Source: Azospirillum brasilense
GTDB taxonomy: Bacteria; Pseudomonadota; Alphaproteobacteria; Azospirillales; Azospirillaceae
NCBI RefSeq assembly: GCF_007827815.1
Contig: NZ_VITH01000001.1
Location: 434,001 to 498,000 of the forward strand
Direction: 5' to 3'
DNA length: 64,000 bases
Below are positions 40,287 to 49,426 of the stretch, one piece after another (the stretch's first letter is position 1; each line of letters opens with the position of its first letter). A model generated the notes under the pieces. It did no database searches. It saw only the letters and a list, made by a program, of their open reading frames with translations, and had not been told where the DNA came from. The position numbers were made by a program, and so were the translations under genes.

Positions 40287-41576
40287 ATGAGCAGGTTCGG
40301 CGGCAAACCACCCATGGGACGCGACCGCGTCCGCCTCTCCACCACGGAGAAGCAGGCCGCCGTCGCCGCCGCGAAGGACCAGAAGCCCGAATTCGACAAC
40401 GACAAGCTGCTGAATCTGCTCCGCTCCGCGAAGTCCGAACTGCAGGGCATGCGGCTGATCCACATGCATCTGTCGCTGCTGCGGGACAAGGACCCGTCGA
40501 GCCAGATGATCGTCCGCACGATCATCCAGGAGCTGGCGAACAAGGCCTCCTACCTCCAGTCCTTCAACATCTCCAACGGCGACGTCATCATCCTCTACAA
40601 GGGGCTGAAGCTGACCGGCGTCACCGACGTCTGCCAGAAGGTGGAGCAGATCTTCCTGGCCAAGACGACGCTGATCGGGGCCAACCCCTACAAGGAATTC
40701 TCGCTCTACTCGATCATGGAACTGGCGTTGAACTTCATCAACGTCATCCGTTTCATCGAGGAGCTGCAGGCCAACGAGACCGGCGACCACTCCAACGAGA
40801 CGAAACCGCCGATCACGCTGGAGGAGATGGCCAAGCTCGAACGCTCCATGCAGATGTTCGACCTGTCGCCCTTCCTGTTCAATCAGGCCATCGCCAACAT
40901 CGGCCGCAACGCCGAAGAGGACATGGCCTATTTCGAACTCTACATCTCGATCAAGCTGCTCCAGGAGCGGCTCTGCCCGGACTACGACATCACGGCCAAC
41001 AAATGGCTGTTCAACTATTTCACGGCCAACCTCGACCAGTCGGTGCTGCGCGCGCTGAACCACGGGCTCAGCTTCATGCGGGGCCGGCGCATCGGCATCA
41101 ACATCAACCTGTCCACGGTCATCTCCACCGGCTTCGTGAAGTTCGACGAGCGGCTTCCCGTCGATTTCCGCGGGCAGGTGGTGCTGGAGATCTCCAAGGG
41201 CGATCTGATCGAGAACCTGTCGCTCTTCAACGAGGTGGTGGAGTTCGCCCAGGATCGCCGCTACCAGATCGCGGTGGACGGGCTGAACCCCTTCTGGGTG
41301 ACGAACTTCGACCTGGAGTACCTGAACGCCGACTACGCGAAGATCTTCTGGTCCAACGACATGCTGGAGATGGACCCGACCTTCGAGAAGTATTTCATGG
41401 AGCGCATCCAGGAGCAGGACCGCTGCAAGTTCATCCTGGCGCGCTGCGACAGCGTGTCGAGCCTCGTCTACGCCCAGAAGGTCGGCATCACGATGGTGCA
41501 GGGCCGCGCCGTCGATAACATCCTGCGCAAGGGCGTGAGCGTCCGCGAAGCCATCGCCCACGCCAAGGTGGCGTGA
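40287..41576 (+). CDS. degenerate EAL-domain-like protein
   Basis: A protein of 429 aa. The N-terminal ~230 residues are helical with no recognised domain (NDKLLNLLRSAKSELQGMRL, IRFIEELQANETGD). Residues about 250-420 follow the EAL phosphodiesterase layout: RIGININLSTVIS, VVLEISKGDLIEN, YQIAVDGLNPFWVTNFDLEYL, and a closing GITMVQGRAVDNIL. The catalytic EAL glutamate and the metal-binding DDFG-type loop are replaced, so it is probably not an active c-di-GMP phosphodiesterase. It could bind c-di-GMP or a partner as a structural domain. The 264-base gap upstream has an AT-rich 3' half (40100-40180) likely to hold the promoter. It is convergent with ppx. Confidence 0.78.
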   Translation: MSRFGGKPPMGRDRVRLSTTEKQAAVAAAKDQKPEFDNDKLLNLLRSAKSELQGMRLIHMHLSLLRDKDPSSQMIVRTIIQELANKASYLQSFNISNGDVIILYKGLKLTGVTDVCQKVEQIFLAKTTLIGANPYKEFSLYSIMELALNFINVIRFIEELQANETGDHSNETKPPITLEEMAKLERSMQMFDLSPFLFNQAIANIGRNAEEDMAYFELYISIKLLQERLCPDYDITANKWLFNYFTANLDQSVLRALNHGLSFMRGRRIGININLSTVISTGFVKFDERLPVDFRGQVVLEISKGDLIENLSLFNEVVEFAQDRRYQIAVDGLNPFWVTNFDLEYLNADYAKIFWSNDMLEMDPTFEKYFMERIQEQDRCKFILARCDSVSSLVYAQKVGITMVQGRAVDNILRKGVSVREAIAHAKVA

Positions 41577-41594
41577 AGGCTTTTCCCGTCTGAT

Positions 41595-41613
41595 CCCCTC
41601 TCCCGGAGAGGGG
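41595..41613. terminator. hairpin between convergent EAL-like gene and ppx
   Basis: Arms cccctctcc (41595-41603) and ggagagggg (41605-41613) are nearly adjacent, followed on the plus strand by taaaaacc. It is the same stem word as at 24142-24164. Confidence 0.65.
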
Positions 41614-41622
41614 TAAAAACCT

Positions 41623-43182
41623 CTACTCCGCCGCTTGCGGCCGAGCCGGCGGGACGATCTCGCCCTTGCGGTTCAACGCCTTCGCCAGAGCGTCCAGGCG
41701 CCGCTGCACCGTCTCGCCGGCCGGCACGCTGAAATCGTCCGGCAGGGTCAGCACCAGCCGCTCCCCCGACACCTTCAGCGCCGTGCGCTGCAGCAGCGCG
41801 GTGGCTCCGCCGGTCAGCGTGTGGGCCAGCCGCAGCGCCAGCCCCAGCACCAGCGCCTTGCGCGCCTGGGCGTCGCTGAGCAGCGACCGCGGCCCCGCGG
41901 TGACCGCGTTGGGCATGCCCGGACCGTCGATGGAACCGGCGTAGCGGGCGTAGACGGCCAGCGCCAGGAAGGCCCGCTCGTCATGGTCGATGCCGGGGAA
42001 GGGATAGCGCAGGATGCGCAGGCAGGCGTGCTCCGCCCGGTAATCGGGATGCTCGGCCCAGCCCACGTCGCTCAACAGGCAGGCGGCTTGCCGCAGCCTC
42101 AGCGCCGCGTCGTCCTCCCCGGCGAAGAGGTTGCCGGTCCAGGACACCAGCAGGGCCGGATCGCCGATGCGGACGAAGCGCTGCGCCCAATCCTCCACCG
42201 CGGCGATCAGCGGGTCCTGCCGCTGCGCCTCGGGATCGAGCAGCGCGTAGAGGTGCCCTTCCCGCAGCCCAAAGGCCGAGAACACCACGCTGGACGGCTG
42301 GACCATCCGCAGCAGCCGCTCGAAGACCAGCGCCGCGTAGGGCAGCGTGTCGACCCGGCGGCGCGACCCGGACATCTTCTCCAGCGAGGACCGGCTCTGC
42401 TTGGCGATGAGCCCGGCGAAGTCCCGCGCCTCGGCGAAGGGGACCGTGTAGTGGTGGATGATGTGCAGCGGGTGCTTCACATGCTCCATGTGCAGCTTGG
42501 CCAGCGCCCGCCAGCCGCCGCCCACCGGAAAGAAGGGCTTGCCGCGCATCTGGGCCAGCCAGTCCAGCTTCTCCAGATGCTGGTCGATGGCGCGGACCAG
42601 CCCGTTCGGCTTGGCCGGGTTCAGCTCCATCAGGCGCAACGGCCCCAGCGGCATCGTCAGATGCTCGCCGATCACGCCGCGCTCCAGACGCACCAGCTCC
42701 AGGCTGCCGCCGCCGAGGTCGCCGACCAGCCCGTCCGCGGCGGGGGTGCCGGACAGCACGCCCATGGCGGACAGCCGCGCCTCTTCCTCGCCGCTGATGA
42801 CGCTGACGTCGAGGCCGGTGCGGTCCTTCACCCGCTGGATGAAGGCCGGACCGTCCGTGGCGTCGCGCACCGCCGCGGTGGCGATGACGTCCAGACGCCC
42901 GACGCGCATGCCGGCGACCAGAAGGGCGAAGCGTTCCAGGGCCTCAAGGCCCTGGATCACCCCGTCCGGGTTCAGGCAGCCGGTCTTCTCCACCCCGCGG
43001 CCGAGCCCGCACAGGACCTTCTCGTTGAAGACCGGCAGAGGCGACCGCTTCAGAGCGTCATAGACGACGAGCCGGATCGAGTTGGACCCGATGTCGATCA
43101 CGGCGATCCGCTCGCCCTTCTCGACCACCCTCTCGACGGCCCTGGTAGCGACCGTGTGTTCCTGCGCCGGCGTCATAAGCAA
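41623..43182 (-). CDS. ppx: Ppx/GppA family exopolyphosphatase
   Basis: A protein of 519 aa. The TTG at 43182 has GAGGA six bases upstream, better placed than for the ATG six bases later. Actin-like ASKHA motifs: AVIDIGSNSIRLVVYDAL, VIATAAVRDATDG, VISGEEEARLSAMGV (catalytic Glu) and GLVGDLGGGSLELV. The C-terminal HD-like region (about 320-510) is present, giving the long form. It hydrolyses polyphosphate or pppGpp in the cytosol. It starts 13 bases after the ppk stop, so kinase and phosphatase are co-transcribed, with translation probably coupled. Confidence 0.94.
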   Translation of the reverse strand: MLMTPAQEHTVATRAVERVVEKGERIAVIDIGSNSIRLVVYDALKRSPLPVFNEKVLCGLGRGVEKTGCLNPDGVIQGLEALERFALLVAGMRVGRLDVIATAAVRDATDGPAFIQRVKDRTGLDVSVISGEEEARLSAMGVLSGTPAADGLVGDLGGGSLELVRLERGVIGEHLTMPLGPLRLMELNPAKPNGLVRAIDQHLEKLDWLAQMRGKPFFPVGGGWRALAKLHMEHVKHPLHIIHHYTVPFAEARDFAGLIAKQSRSSLEKMSGSRRRVDTLPYAALVFERLLRMVQPSSVVFSAFGLREGHLYALLDPEAQRQDPLIAAVEDWAQRFVRIGDPALLVSWTGNLFAGEDDAALRLRQAACLLSDVGWAEHPDYRAEHACLRILRYPFPGIDHDERAFLALAVYARYAGSIDGPGMPNAVTAGPRSLLSDAQARKALVLGLALRLAHTLTGGATALLQRTALKVSGERLVLTLPDDFSVPAGETVQRRLDALAKALNRKGEIVPPARPQAAE

Positions 43183-43195
43183 CCGATGTCCTCAA

Positions 43196-45343
43196 TCAGA
43201 TGACCGTACGCAGCTTCAACCGCGGCGGCGTCTTTTTGCTGCTGAGCGCGCTGCCGCGGCCCGACAGGCTGGGGTTCGTCATGAAATAGTTATGGGCGCT
43301 GAACGCGTCCGGACCAGCCTCCACCCGATGATAAACGCCATCGGGGCCGAGTTTCCAGGTGTTCGCCTCATCCTTCAGGTTGGCGACCATGATCTGGTCC
43401 AAAACCTGCTCGTGCACCGTCGGGTTCTCGATGGGCACCAGCGTCTCGATGCGGCGGTCCAGGTTGCGCGTCATCCAGTCGGCGGAGGAGATGTAGAGCT
43501 TGGCCTGCGGGCTGGGCAGCGCCTGACCGTTGGCGAAGCAGATGACGCGCCCGTGCTCCAGGAAGCGGCCGACGATGCTGCGCACCCGGATGTTCTCCGA
43601 CAGGCCCTTCACGCCGGGGCGCAGGCAGCAGATGCCGCGGATCACCATGTCGATCTGCACGCCCTTCTGCGACGCCTTGTAGAGCCGGTCAATGATCTCC
43701 GAATCGACCAGCGAGTTCAGCTTCACCCAGATGTGGGCGGGCTTGCCGGCGGCGGCGTTGGCGACCTCCGCGTCGATCAGCTGGCCCAGCTTCTGGCGCA
43801 GCGTGATCGGGGCGATGGCGATCTTCTCCAGCAGCTTCGGCGTGGCGTAGCCGGTCATGTAGTTGAACATCACCGCCGCGTCGTGGCAGAGCGCCGGGTC
43901 GCAGGTGAAGAAGGACAGGTCGGTGTAGACCTTCGCCGTGATCGGATGGTAGTTGCCCGTCCCGAAATGCACGTAGCTGCGCAGCGCCTTGTTCTCGCGC
44001 CGCACCACCAGCGACACCTTGGCGTGCGTCTTCAGGTCGACGAAGCCGTAGACCACCTGGGCGCCGGCGCGTTCCAGATCGCGCGCCCAGCGGATGTTGG
44101 CCTCCTCGTCGAAGCGGGCCTTCAGCTCGACCAGGGCGGTCACCGACTTGCCGGCCTCCGCCGCCTCGATCAGCGCGGCGACGATCGGGCTGTCCTTGCT
44201 GGTGCGGTAGAGCGTCTGCTTGATGGCGACCACCTGCGGGTCGCGCGCCGCCTGCCGGATGAACTGCACCACCACGTCGAAGCTCTCGTACGGGTGGTGG
44301 ACGACGATGTCCTTGTCGCGGATGGCCGCGAAGCAGTCGCCGCCGAAGTCGCGGATGCGCTCCGGGAAGCGGGCGTTGAAGGGGCGGAAGACCAGATCGG
44401 GCCGCTCGTCGACGATGAGCTGGCGGGTGTCCGACAGGCCGATCAGCCCGTCGAGGATGAACACGTCGTCGTTCGAGACGCGCAGCTCGTGGCGCAGGAA
44501 CTCGCGCAGGTCGGCGGCCATGCCGGCGTCGGTGGCCAGCCGGATGACGCTGCCGCGGCGGCGCCGCTTCAGCGCACTTTCGAAGGTGCGGACCAGATCC
44601 TCCGCCTCCTCCTCGATCTCCATCTCGCTGTCGCGCAGGACGCGGAAGACGCCGTGGGCCTTCACCTGGAACGGCGGGAAGAGCCGGTCGATGAACAGCA
44701 TCACCAGCTTTTCCAGCTGGATGAAGCGGATCTCCGAGCCCGGCAGGCGGATGAAGCGGTCGAGCTGCGCCGGCAGCGGGACCAGCGCGTCGAGGTGCCG
44801 CCCCTTCACCGGCTCGTGCAGTTGCAGCGCCAGCGAGAAGCCCAGGTTGGGCAGGAAGGGGAACGGGTGCGCCGGGTCCACCGCGATGGGGGTCAGGATG
44901 GGGAAGATGTCGTCGAGGAACTTGGCCTCCAGCCAGTCCTTCTCCCCGTCGGTCAGGTCCTCGGCGCCGGCCACCATGATGCCGGCCTCGCGCAGGTCCT
45001 GCTTCAGGCTGCGCCACATGGTCTGCTGCGCGTTCATCAGCTCGACGATGCGCTGGTTCACCGCGGTGAGCTGCTGGGCCGGGGTCAGGTTCTCGGCGCT
45101 GGGGGTCTTCACCCCCGCGGCCACCTGCCCCTTCAGGCCGGCGACGCGGACCATGTAGAATTCGTCGAGGTTGCTGGACGAAATCGACAGGAACCTCAGC
45201 CGCTCCAGCAGCGGGTGATTCGGGTTGGACGCCTCATCCAGGACGCGCTGGTTGAAGGCCAGCCACGACAGTTCGCGGTTGATGAAGCGCTCCGGCGCGT
45301 CCGCTTCGATGCAGGTCGCTTCCAGGTCCTGAAGTTCGGTCAC
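43196..45343 (-). CDS. ppk1: polyphosphate kinase 1
   Basis: A protein of 715 aa starting at GTG with CGAGG five bases upstream. The PPK1 N-domain starts [19 protein letters not shown]; the head domain and the two phospholipase-D-like catalytic domains follow. The autophosphorylated histidine is about His459 in [10 protein letters not shown], and a second conserved histidine lies in [28 protein letters not shown] is also a family hallmark. The enzyme reversibly makes polyphosphate from ATP at the inner membrane or in the cytosol. The ppx gene follows on the same transcript. The SixA-type phosphatase and CYTH-CHAD genes are divergent. Confidence 0.97.
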   Translation of the reverse strand: MTELQDLEATCIEADAPERFINRELSWLAFNQRVLDEASNPNHPLLERLRFLSISSSNLDEFYMVRVAGLKGQVAAGVKTPSAENLTPAQQLTAVNQRIVELMNAQQTMWRSLKQDLREAGIMVAGAEDLTDGEKDWLEAKFLDDIFPILTPIAVDPAHPFPFLPNLGFSLALQLHEPVKGRHLDALVPLPAQLDRFIRLPGSEIRFIQLEKLVMLFIDRLFPPFQVKAHGVFRVLRDSEMEIEEEAEDLVRTFESALKRRRRGSVIRLATDAGMAADLREFLRHELRVSNDDVFILDGLIGLSDTRQLIVDERPDLVFRPFNARFPERIRDFGGDCFAAIRDKDIVVHHPYESFDVVVQFIRQAARDPQVVAIKQTLYRTSKDSPIVAALIEAAEAGKSVTALVELKARFDEEANIRWARDLERAGAQVVYGFVDLKTHAKVSLVVRRENKALRSYVHFGTGNYHPITAKVYTDLSFFTCDPALCHDAAVMFNYMTGYATPKLLEKIAIAPITLRQKLGQLIDAEVANAAAGKPAHIWVKLNSLVDSEIIDRLYKASQKGVQIDMVIRGICCLRPGVKGLSENIRVRSIVGRFLEHGRVICFANGQALPSPQAKLYISSADWMTRNLDRRIETLVPIENPTVHEQVLDQIMVANLKDEANTWKLGPDGVYHRVEAGPDAFSAHNYFMTNPSLSGRGSALSSKKTPPRLKLRTVI

Positions 45344-45559
45344 AGCAGCCTCGGGCTTTTGCGTGATGGGTGGTGCCGCTACAGTCCGGTCGGGCCGAAC
45401 CGCCCCGCCGCGGTCGACGGGCCAGGCAACCTACCCCAACTACGTTACGGTTTTGGGTCAGACAGCATAATACTGCCGTCACGATAATACCGCTGCGAAA
45501 ACAGTCGCACCCCCGGCGCATCCCGCCGGAGGCCGATTCGGAAGGAAGGGACTCCCGCG

Positions 45560-46078
45560 ATGAAGACGCTCTATCTCATGCGCCACGGCAAGTCGGCGTG
45601 GGACGATCCCTCCCTGGACGATCACGACCGCCCGCTGGCGCCGCGGGGGAAGAAGGCGGCCCGGCTGGTCGGCCACGAACTGAAGGAGCGGGGGGCGCGC
45701 ATCGGGCTGGTGCTGTGCTCCACCGCCCGGCGCGCGGCGGACACCGCCGACCGGCTGCTGGAGGTGATGGACGCGCCTGACATCCCGGTGGAGCGCGAGC
45801 ACGGCCTCTACCTGTGCGGGGCGCGCGTCCTCCTGGAGCGGCTGCACGACGCCCCCGACTCCGCCTCGTCGCTGATGCTGGTCGCCCACAACCCGGACCT
45901 CCACGACCTCGCCCGCGACCTGGCCGGACGCGGCGAGGAGCGGCACCGCGCGGCACTGGCGGAGAAGTTCCCGACCGGCGCCTGCGCCGTGTTCCTGTTC
46001 GAGGGCGCCCGCTGGGCCGACCTGGACAGCGGGTCGGGACGGCTGGCCGATTTCATCCTGCCGCGGAAACTCTCTTAA
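45560..46078 (+). CDS. SixA-type histidine phosphatase
   Basis: A protein of 172 aa with the RHG signature at residues 8-10 (LYLMRHGKSAWDD) and the second catalytic histidine in LMLVAHNPDLHDLA. The short form without insertion matches SixA, which removes phosphate from histidines of Hpt domains or phosphotransferase proteins. A GGAAGGGA-type ribosome site precedes the ATG. It sits between divergent ppk and the CYTH-CHAD gene, a neighbourhood often seen with polyphosphate genes. A role on phosphohistidine of PPK or of the NPr/PTS system is inference. Confidence 0.9.
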   Translation: MKTLYLMRHGKSAWDDPSLDDHDRPLAPRGKKAARLVGHELKERGARIGLVLCSTARRAADTADRLLEVMDAPDIPVEREHGLYLCGARVLLERLHDAPDSASSLMLVAHNPDLHDLARDLAGRGEERHRAALAEKFPTGACAVFLFEGARWADLDSGSGRLADFILPRKLS

Positions 46079-46149
46079 CGCCCTTCTGCCAATTGGGGTA
46101 TTTCAACCCTGAACCGAGCAGGCCCGGAACCGAGCAGGAGTCGCCCCCC

Positions 46150-47757
46150 GTGTCTTCCGCGCCCCAGAACAACGCGCCCCCGGGTGCACCCGCCGCGGCG
46201 TCCGCCACGGTGTCGGCCGTGCGCGAGGTGGAGATGAAGCTCCATCTCGATCCGCGCGACCTCCCCCGCGTTGCGGACCTAGCGGCGCTGAAGGAGAAGG
46301 CGGAAGGCGCGCCAGCCGTCCGCGCCCTGCGCACCGTCTATTACGACACGCCGGACCGCCGTCTGTTCCTGGGGGGCGTGGCCCTGCGGGTGCGGCAGGA
46401 CGGCGACCGGTTCGTGCAGACGCTGAAGACCATCAACGCCGCCACCCCCGGCGATTCGGCCGCGGTGGCCATCCGCAAGAAATGGGACTGGGCCATTCCC
46501 ACGGCCGCCCCCGACATGACGCCTCTCGACGCCGAGGGCGTGGCCGCCCTGGTGCCGGAAGACGCGCGGGCGGCGCTGGCTCCACAGTTCACGACGGAGT
46601 TTCGGCGCACCACCCTGCTCGTCCGCCCGGACGCCCTGACCTCCATCGAGGTGGCGGTGGACGACGGCCAGATCACCGCCGGCAACGCCTGCGCCCGCAT
46701 CAGCGAGGTCGAGCTTGAGCTGAAGTCGGGCCGCATCGGACGCCTGTTCGATCTCGCCCTGGCCCTCCAGCGCCGCGTCCCGGTTCGCATCGGGACGGAG
46801 AGCAAGGCGGAAATCGGCGACCGCCTCGTCACCGGGCGCCTGCCCGCCCCCGTCCTGCCGGAACCGCTGGGCCTGACCCCGGTCACCACGGTGGCCGAGG
46901 CCTACCGCCACATCATCCGCCACGGGCTGCGCCTGCTGCTCGCCAACGAGGCCTGTGCCCTGGCCGGCGGCGACGTGGAGGGGCTGCACCAGATGCGCGT
47001 CGCGCTGCGCCGCCTGCGCACGGCCATCCGCCTGTTCCGCCCCCTCGCCGGGGTGCCGGAGGCCTGCCGCGCCGGGAACGACATCCGCTGGTTCTCCCGC
47101 CAGCTCGGCCCGGCGCGCGATTGGGATGTGCTGCTGTCCCACGGGATCGCGCCCTTCTCGGCAACGGAAAAGGCCACCGCCGACGCGCTCGCCGCGCTGA
47201 CGGCCGCGGTGCGTGAGGCCCGTCGGGCGCCCGCGCTGGCCGCGGTGGAGGCGATCCAATCGCCACGCTGCACCGGGCTGATCCTGGCGCTCGGCGCTTG
47301 GCTGGAGGACGGGGCGTGGCAGTCCGGTGCCGCGCCGGAGGTCCGCGCCCAGCTCGACCGCCCGATGGCCGAGCTGTCCGGCCCCTGGCTGGCCGCCCAG
47401 CACGCCAAGGCCCTGAAGGCGGGACGCGACATTGAGGGGGCTGACGCCACGGCGCGCGACCGGCTGCGCCGCCGTCTGCGCAAGCTCCGCCACACGGCGG
47501 AGTTCTTCCGCGGCCTCTGCGCTGAAACCGCGACGGTGCCCTTCATCGCCGCACTCGACGCCGTGCTGGATGCGCTGGACGCCGAGCACGACGCCGCGGT
47601 GGCCGGCGACCTTCTGCGCGGCCTGTCGGCGGACCGGCCGGAGCAGCGGCCCACCGCCGAAGCGACCGCCCGCTGGCTCGCCAAGCAGGCCGACAAGCGC
47701 CGCAAGGCACTGCCGGGGTTGTGGAAGGCCTTCCGCGACGGGCCGGTGTTCTGGTGA
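46150..47757 (+). CDS. CYTH and CHAD domain protein
   Basis: A protein of 535 aa from the GTG at 46150, with AGGAG ten bases upstream. After a 22-residue Ala/Pro leader, the CYTH tunnel domain begins with the ExExK signature (REVEMKLHL). It continues with YYDTPDRRLFLGGVALRVRQ and SEVELELKSG to about residue 220. The CHAD domain (about 240-525) has GLHQMRVALRRLRTAIRLF and RLRRRLRKLRHTAEFF with the conserved His/Arg/Lys face. CYTH enzymes act on triphosphates such as inorganic tripolyphosphate, and CHAD domains bind polyphosphate granules. Placement beside ppk-ppx supports that. The spacing after the SixA gene suggests co-transcription. Confidence 0.93.
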   Translation: MSSAPQNNAPPGAPAAASATVSAVREVEMKLHLDPRDLPRVADLAALKEKAEGAPAVRALRTVYYDTPDRRLFLGGVALRVRQDGDRFVQTLKTINAATPGDSAAVAIRKKWDWAIPTAAPDMTPLDAEGVAALVPEDARAALAPQFTTEFRRTTLLVRPDALTSIEVAVDDGQITAGNACARISEVELELKSGRIGRLFDLALALQRRVPVRIGTESKAEIGDRLVTGRLPAPVLPEPLGLTPVTTVAEAYRHIIRHGLRLLLANEACALAGGDVEGLHQMRVALRRLRTAIRLFRPLAGVPEACRAGNDIRWFSRQLGPARDWDVLLSHGIAPFSATEKATADALAALTAAVREARRAPALAAVEAIQSPRCTGLILALGAWLEDGAWQSGAAPEVRAQLDRPMAELSGPWLAAQHAKALKAGRDIEGADATARDRLRRRLRKLRHTAEFFRGLCAETATVPFIAALDAVLDALDAEHDAAVAGDLLRGLSADRPEQRPTAEATARWLAKQADKRRKALPGLWKAFRDGPVFW

Positions 47758-47791
47758 CGGTCCTGCCCCCACCCTAACCGTCCCCCGCTTC

Positions 47792-47839
47792 GGCGGACCG
47801 AAGGTCCGCCTGCCGCGTCAGCGCAAACTATGTTTGCGC
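47792..47839. terminator. two tandem hairpins between the CYTH-CHAD gene and the LysR gene
   Basis: Arms ggcggacc/ggtccgcc (47792-47799, 47803-47810) and gcgcaaac/gtttgcgc (47821-47828, 47832-47839) form two separate short-loop hairpins between convergent genes. The first is in a ccgcttcggcgg context that looks like a genomic REP-type repeat. Transcription termination in both directions is likely. Confidence 0.6.
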
Positions 47840-47916
47840 GAGAGCTTCGCAGGGGCGGGGATGGATGCCGCGTCGAGGACGTTGCGTGGACAGCACCACC
47901 CCTGGCTGGCCGCCAA

Positions 47917-48831
47917 CTACACAGCCATCGAGACGTTCGCGACCGCGTTGCGCAGCCACAGGTGCCCGGGATCGCCGCCGCGCCGTTCATGCCAAACCTG
48001 AACGAAGGGAAATGGCGGTATCGGAAACGGCGGCTCGAAAACGACGACGGCCGGGTCATGCTCACAGAGCGCAAGGGCTTTCCGGGCCACCGTCAGAACG
48101 AGGTCCGTTCCTTGGATCAACCGTGGCGCGTTTCCCCAATGCGGCAGCGTGACGGCGATGCGGCGCGTGTGGCCGACGGCGCGCAAGGCCGTGTCGATCT
48201 CGGTGTTTGCTTCGTCCTTCATCGCAACGAGCACGTGTGGCCGGTCAAGATAGGCCCCGATATCCAGGCGGTCATGGCCCCCCAGCCCCTCCCGATCCGC
48301 AAGGCAAGCGAAGCGCTCGGCGAAAAGCTGCTCTGATTCGATCCGTTCGGGACGATCGGGAAACACACCAATTGCCAGATCGCAGTCCCCATCCAACACC
48401 TGCCGGAGCATCGTTTCCCGGTTCGATTGGGTGATCACCAGATCTATTCCCGGCGCTTCGAGGCGCAGCATCTTCAGCAGACCCGGGAGGACGACAGCGG
48501 AGCCGTAATCCGACATCGCAAGGCGGAACGTCCGTTTTTCCCTGGCCGGGTCGAAGCCTCCCGGTCCGAGGACCTCCCGCACCTGTCGCAGGGCTTCGGT
48601 CAACGCCGGAGCGACTTCAAGCGCCCTTGCGCTCAGAACCAGTTGCCCGTCGCGGCGTATCAACAGGGGGTCGTCGAACAGATGGCGAAGACGCCCGAGC
48701 GCATGGCTGACCGCGGGCTGACTCATGTTCAGCCGGGATGCGGTGCGCGACACATGCCGCTCGGCCAGCAGTGCATCGAGGACCACCAGCAGGTTGAGGT
48801 CGATGCCGCGAAGGGTATTCATGTCGTGCAT
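47917..48831 (-). CDS. LysR-family transcriptional regulator
   Basis: A protein of 304 aa. The N-terminal winged HTH (about 8-66) reads LLVVLDALLAERHVSRTASRL and SQPAVSHALGRLRHLFDDPLL. The effector-binding domain begins near residue 95 (FRLAMSDYGSAVVLPGLL). It is most like the NodD/PcpR-type branch by its N-terminus. An alternative ATG three codons in is possible. The gene is divergent from the YdcZ-azoR pair across 72 bases, the classical layout for a LysR regulator that controls its neighbours. Base composition is clearly lower in GC than the flanking polyphosphate genes. Confidence 0.92.
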   Translation of the reverse strand: MHDMNTLRGIDLNLLVVLDALLAERHVSRTASRLNMSQPAVSHALGRLRHLFDDPLLIRRDGQLVLSARALEVAPALTEALRQVREVLGPGGFDPAREKRTFRLAMSDYGSAVVLPGLLKMLRLEAPGIDLVITQSNRETMLRQVLDGDCDLAIGVFPDRPERIESEQLFAERFACLADREGLGGHDRLDIGAYLDRPHVLVAMKDEANTEIDTALRAVGHTRRIAVTLPHWGNAPRLIQGTDLVLTVARKALALCEHDPAVVVFEPPFPIPPFPFVQVWHERRGGDPGHLWLRNAVANVSMAV

Positions 48832-48903
48832 GATCGAGATATTACATCAGAATTTCCATCCATGGCATGAATGCGGCATCTGGTGATGCATGGAGGCTCA
48901 ACC

Positions 48904-49386
48904 ATGCAAACCAATGCCCTGCTTCTCATCCTGGCCGCGATCATCACCGGTGCGGTTGTTCCGTTTCAGGCCGGGGCCAACGCCGTCCTGGGACGGACGC
49001 TCGGCCATCCGCTGTGGGGGACGGCCGTATCCCTGTGCGTCAGCTTCGCCTGCATCCTGCCCGTCATGGCCCTGGCGCGGGTGGAGGCGCCGACCCTTTC
49101 GAATCTGGCGCAAGCCCCCCGCTGGGTGTGGATCGGTGGTGTCGTCGGCGTCGTCTACATCACCGGCGCGCTCATGCTGGCGCCGAAACTCGGCGCCGCC
49201 GGCTTCATCACGGCGGTCATCGCCGGGCAAATGCTGGCATCGATCATCATCGACCAATGGGGGCTTGTCGGCCTCCCGCGAAAGCCCGTCTCGCTGTCCC
49301 GTCTCGCCGGTCTTGGCCTGATCTTCCTCGGGCTGATCGTGATGCAGGTGCCCGCGCTCGGCGTGAAGCCGCCCGCCGGTTCGTGA
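48904..49386 (+). CDS. DMT-family (YdcZ/DUF606) small membrane transporter
   Basis: A protein of 160 aa from the ATG at 48904, with GGAGG seven bases upstream; a longer frame from 48871 lacks this. Five hydrophobic segments are visible (about 4-22, 34-54, 66-86, 92-115, 128-150). The family pattern FQAGANAVLGRTLGHPLWG and GALMLAPKLGAA places it in the DUF606/YdcZ branch of drug/metabolite transporters. The substrate is unknown. The azoreductase gene follows by 40 bases and the LysR gene is divergent, so it probably belongs to a response to an electrophile or quinone-like compound. Confidence 0.87.
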   Translation: MQTNALLLILAAIITGAVVPFQAGANAVLGRTLGHPLWGTAVSLCVSFACILPVMALARVEAPTLSNLAQAPRWVWIGGVVGVVYITGALMLAPKLGAAGFITAVIAGQMLASIIIDQWGLVGLPRKPVSLSRLAGLGLIFLGLIVMQVPALGVKPPAGS

Positions 49387-49426
49387 CGGCACGACGCTCT
49401 CGCCGACCTTTCAAGAAAGATCACCC

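Noticed and set aside
45814..46149. Upstream extension of the CYTH-CHAD frame
   Set aside because: It runs through the SixA gene in another frame. GTG 46150 with AGGAG upstream precedes the CYTH signature directly.
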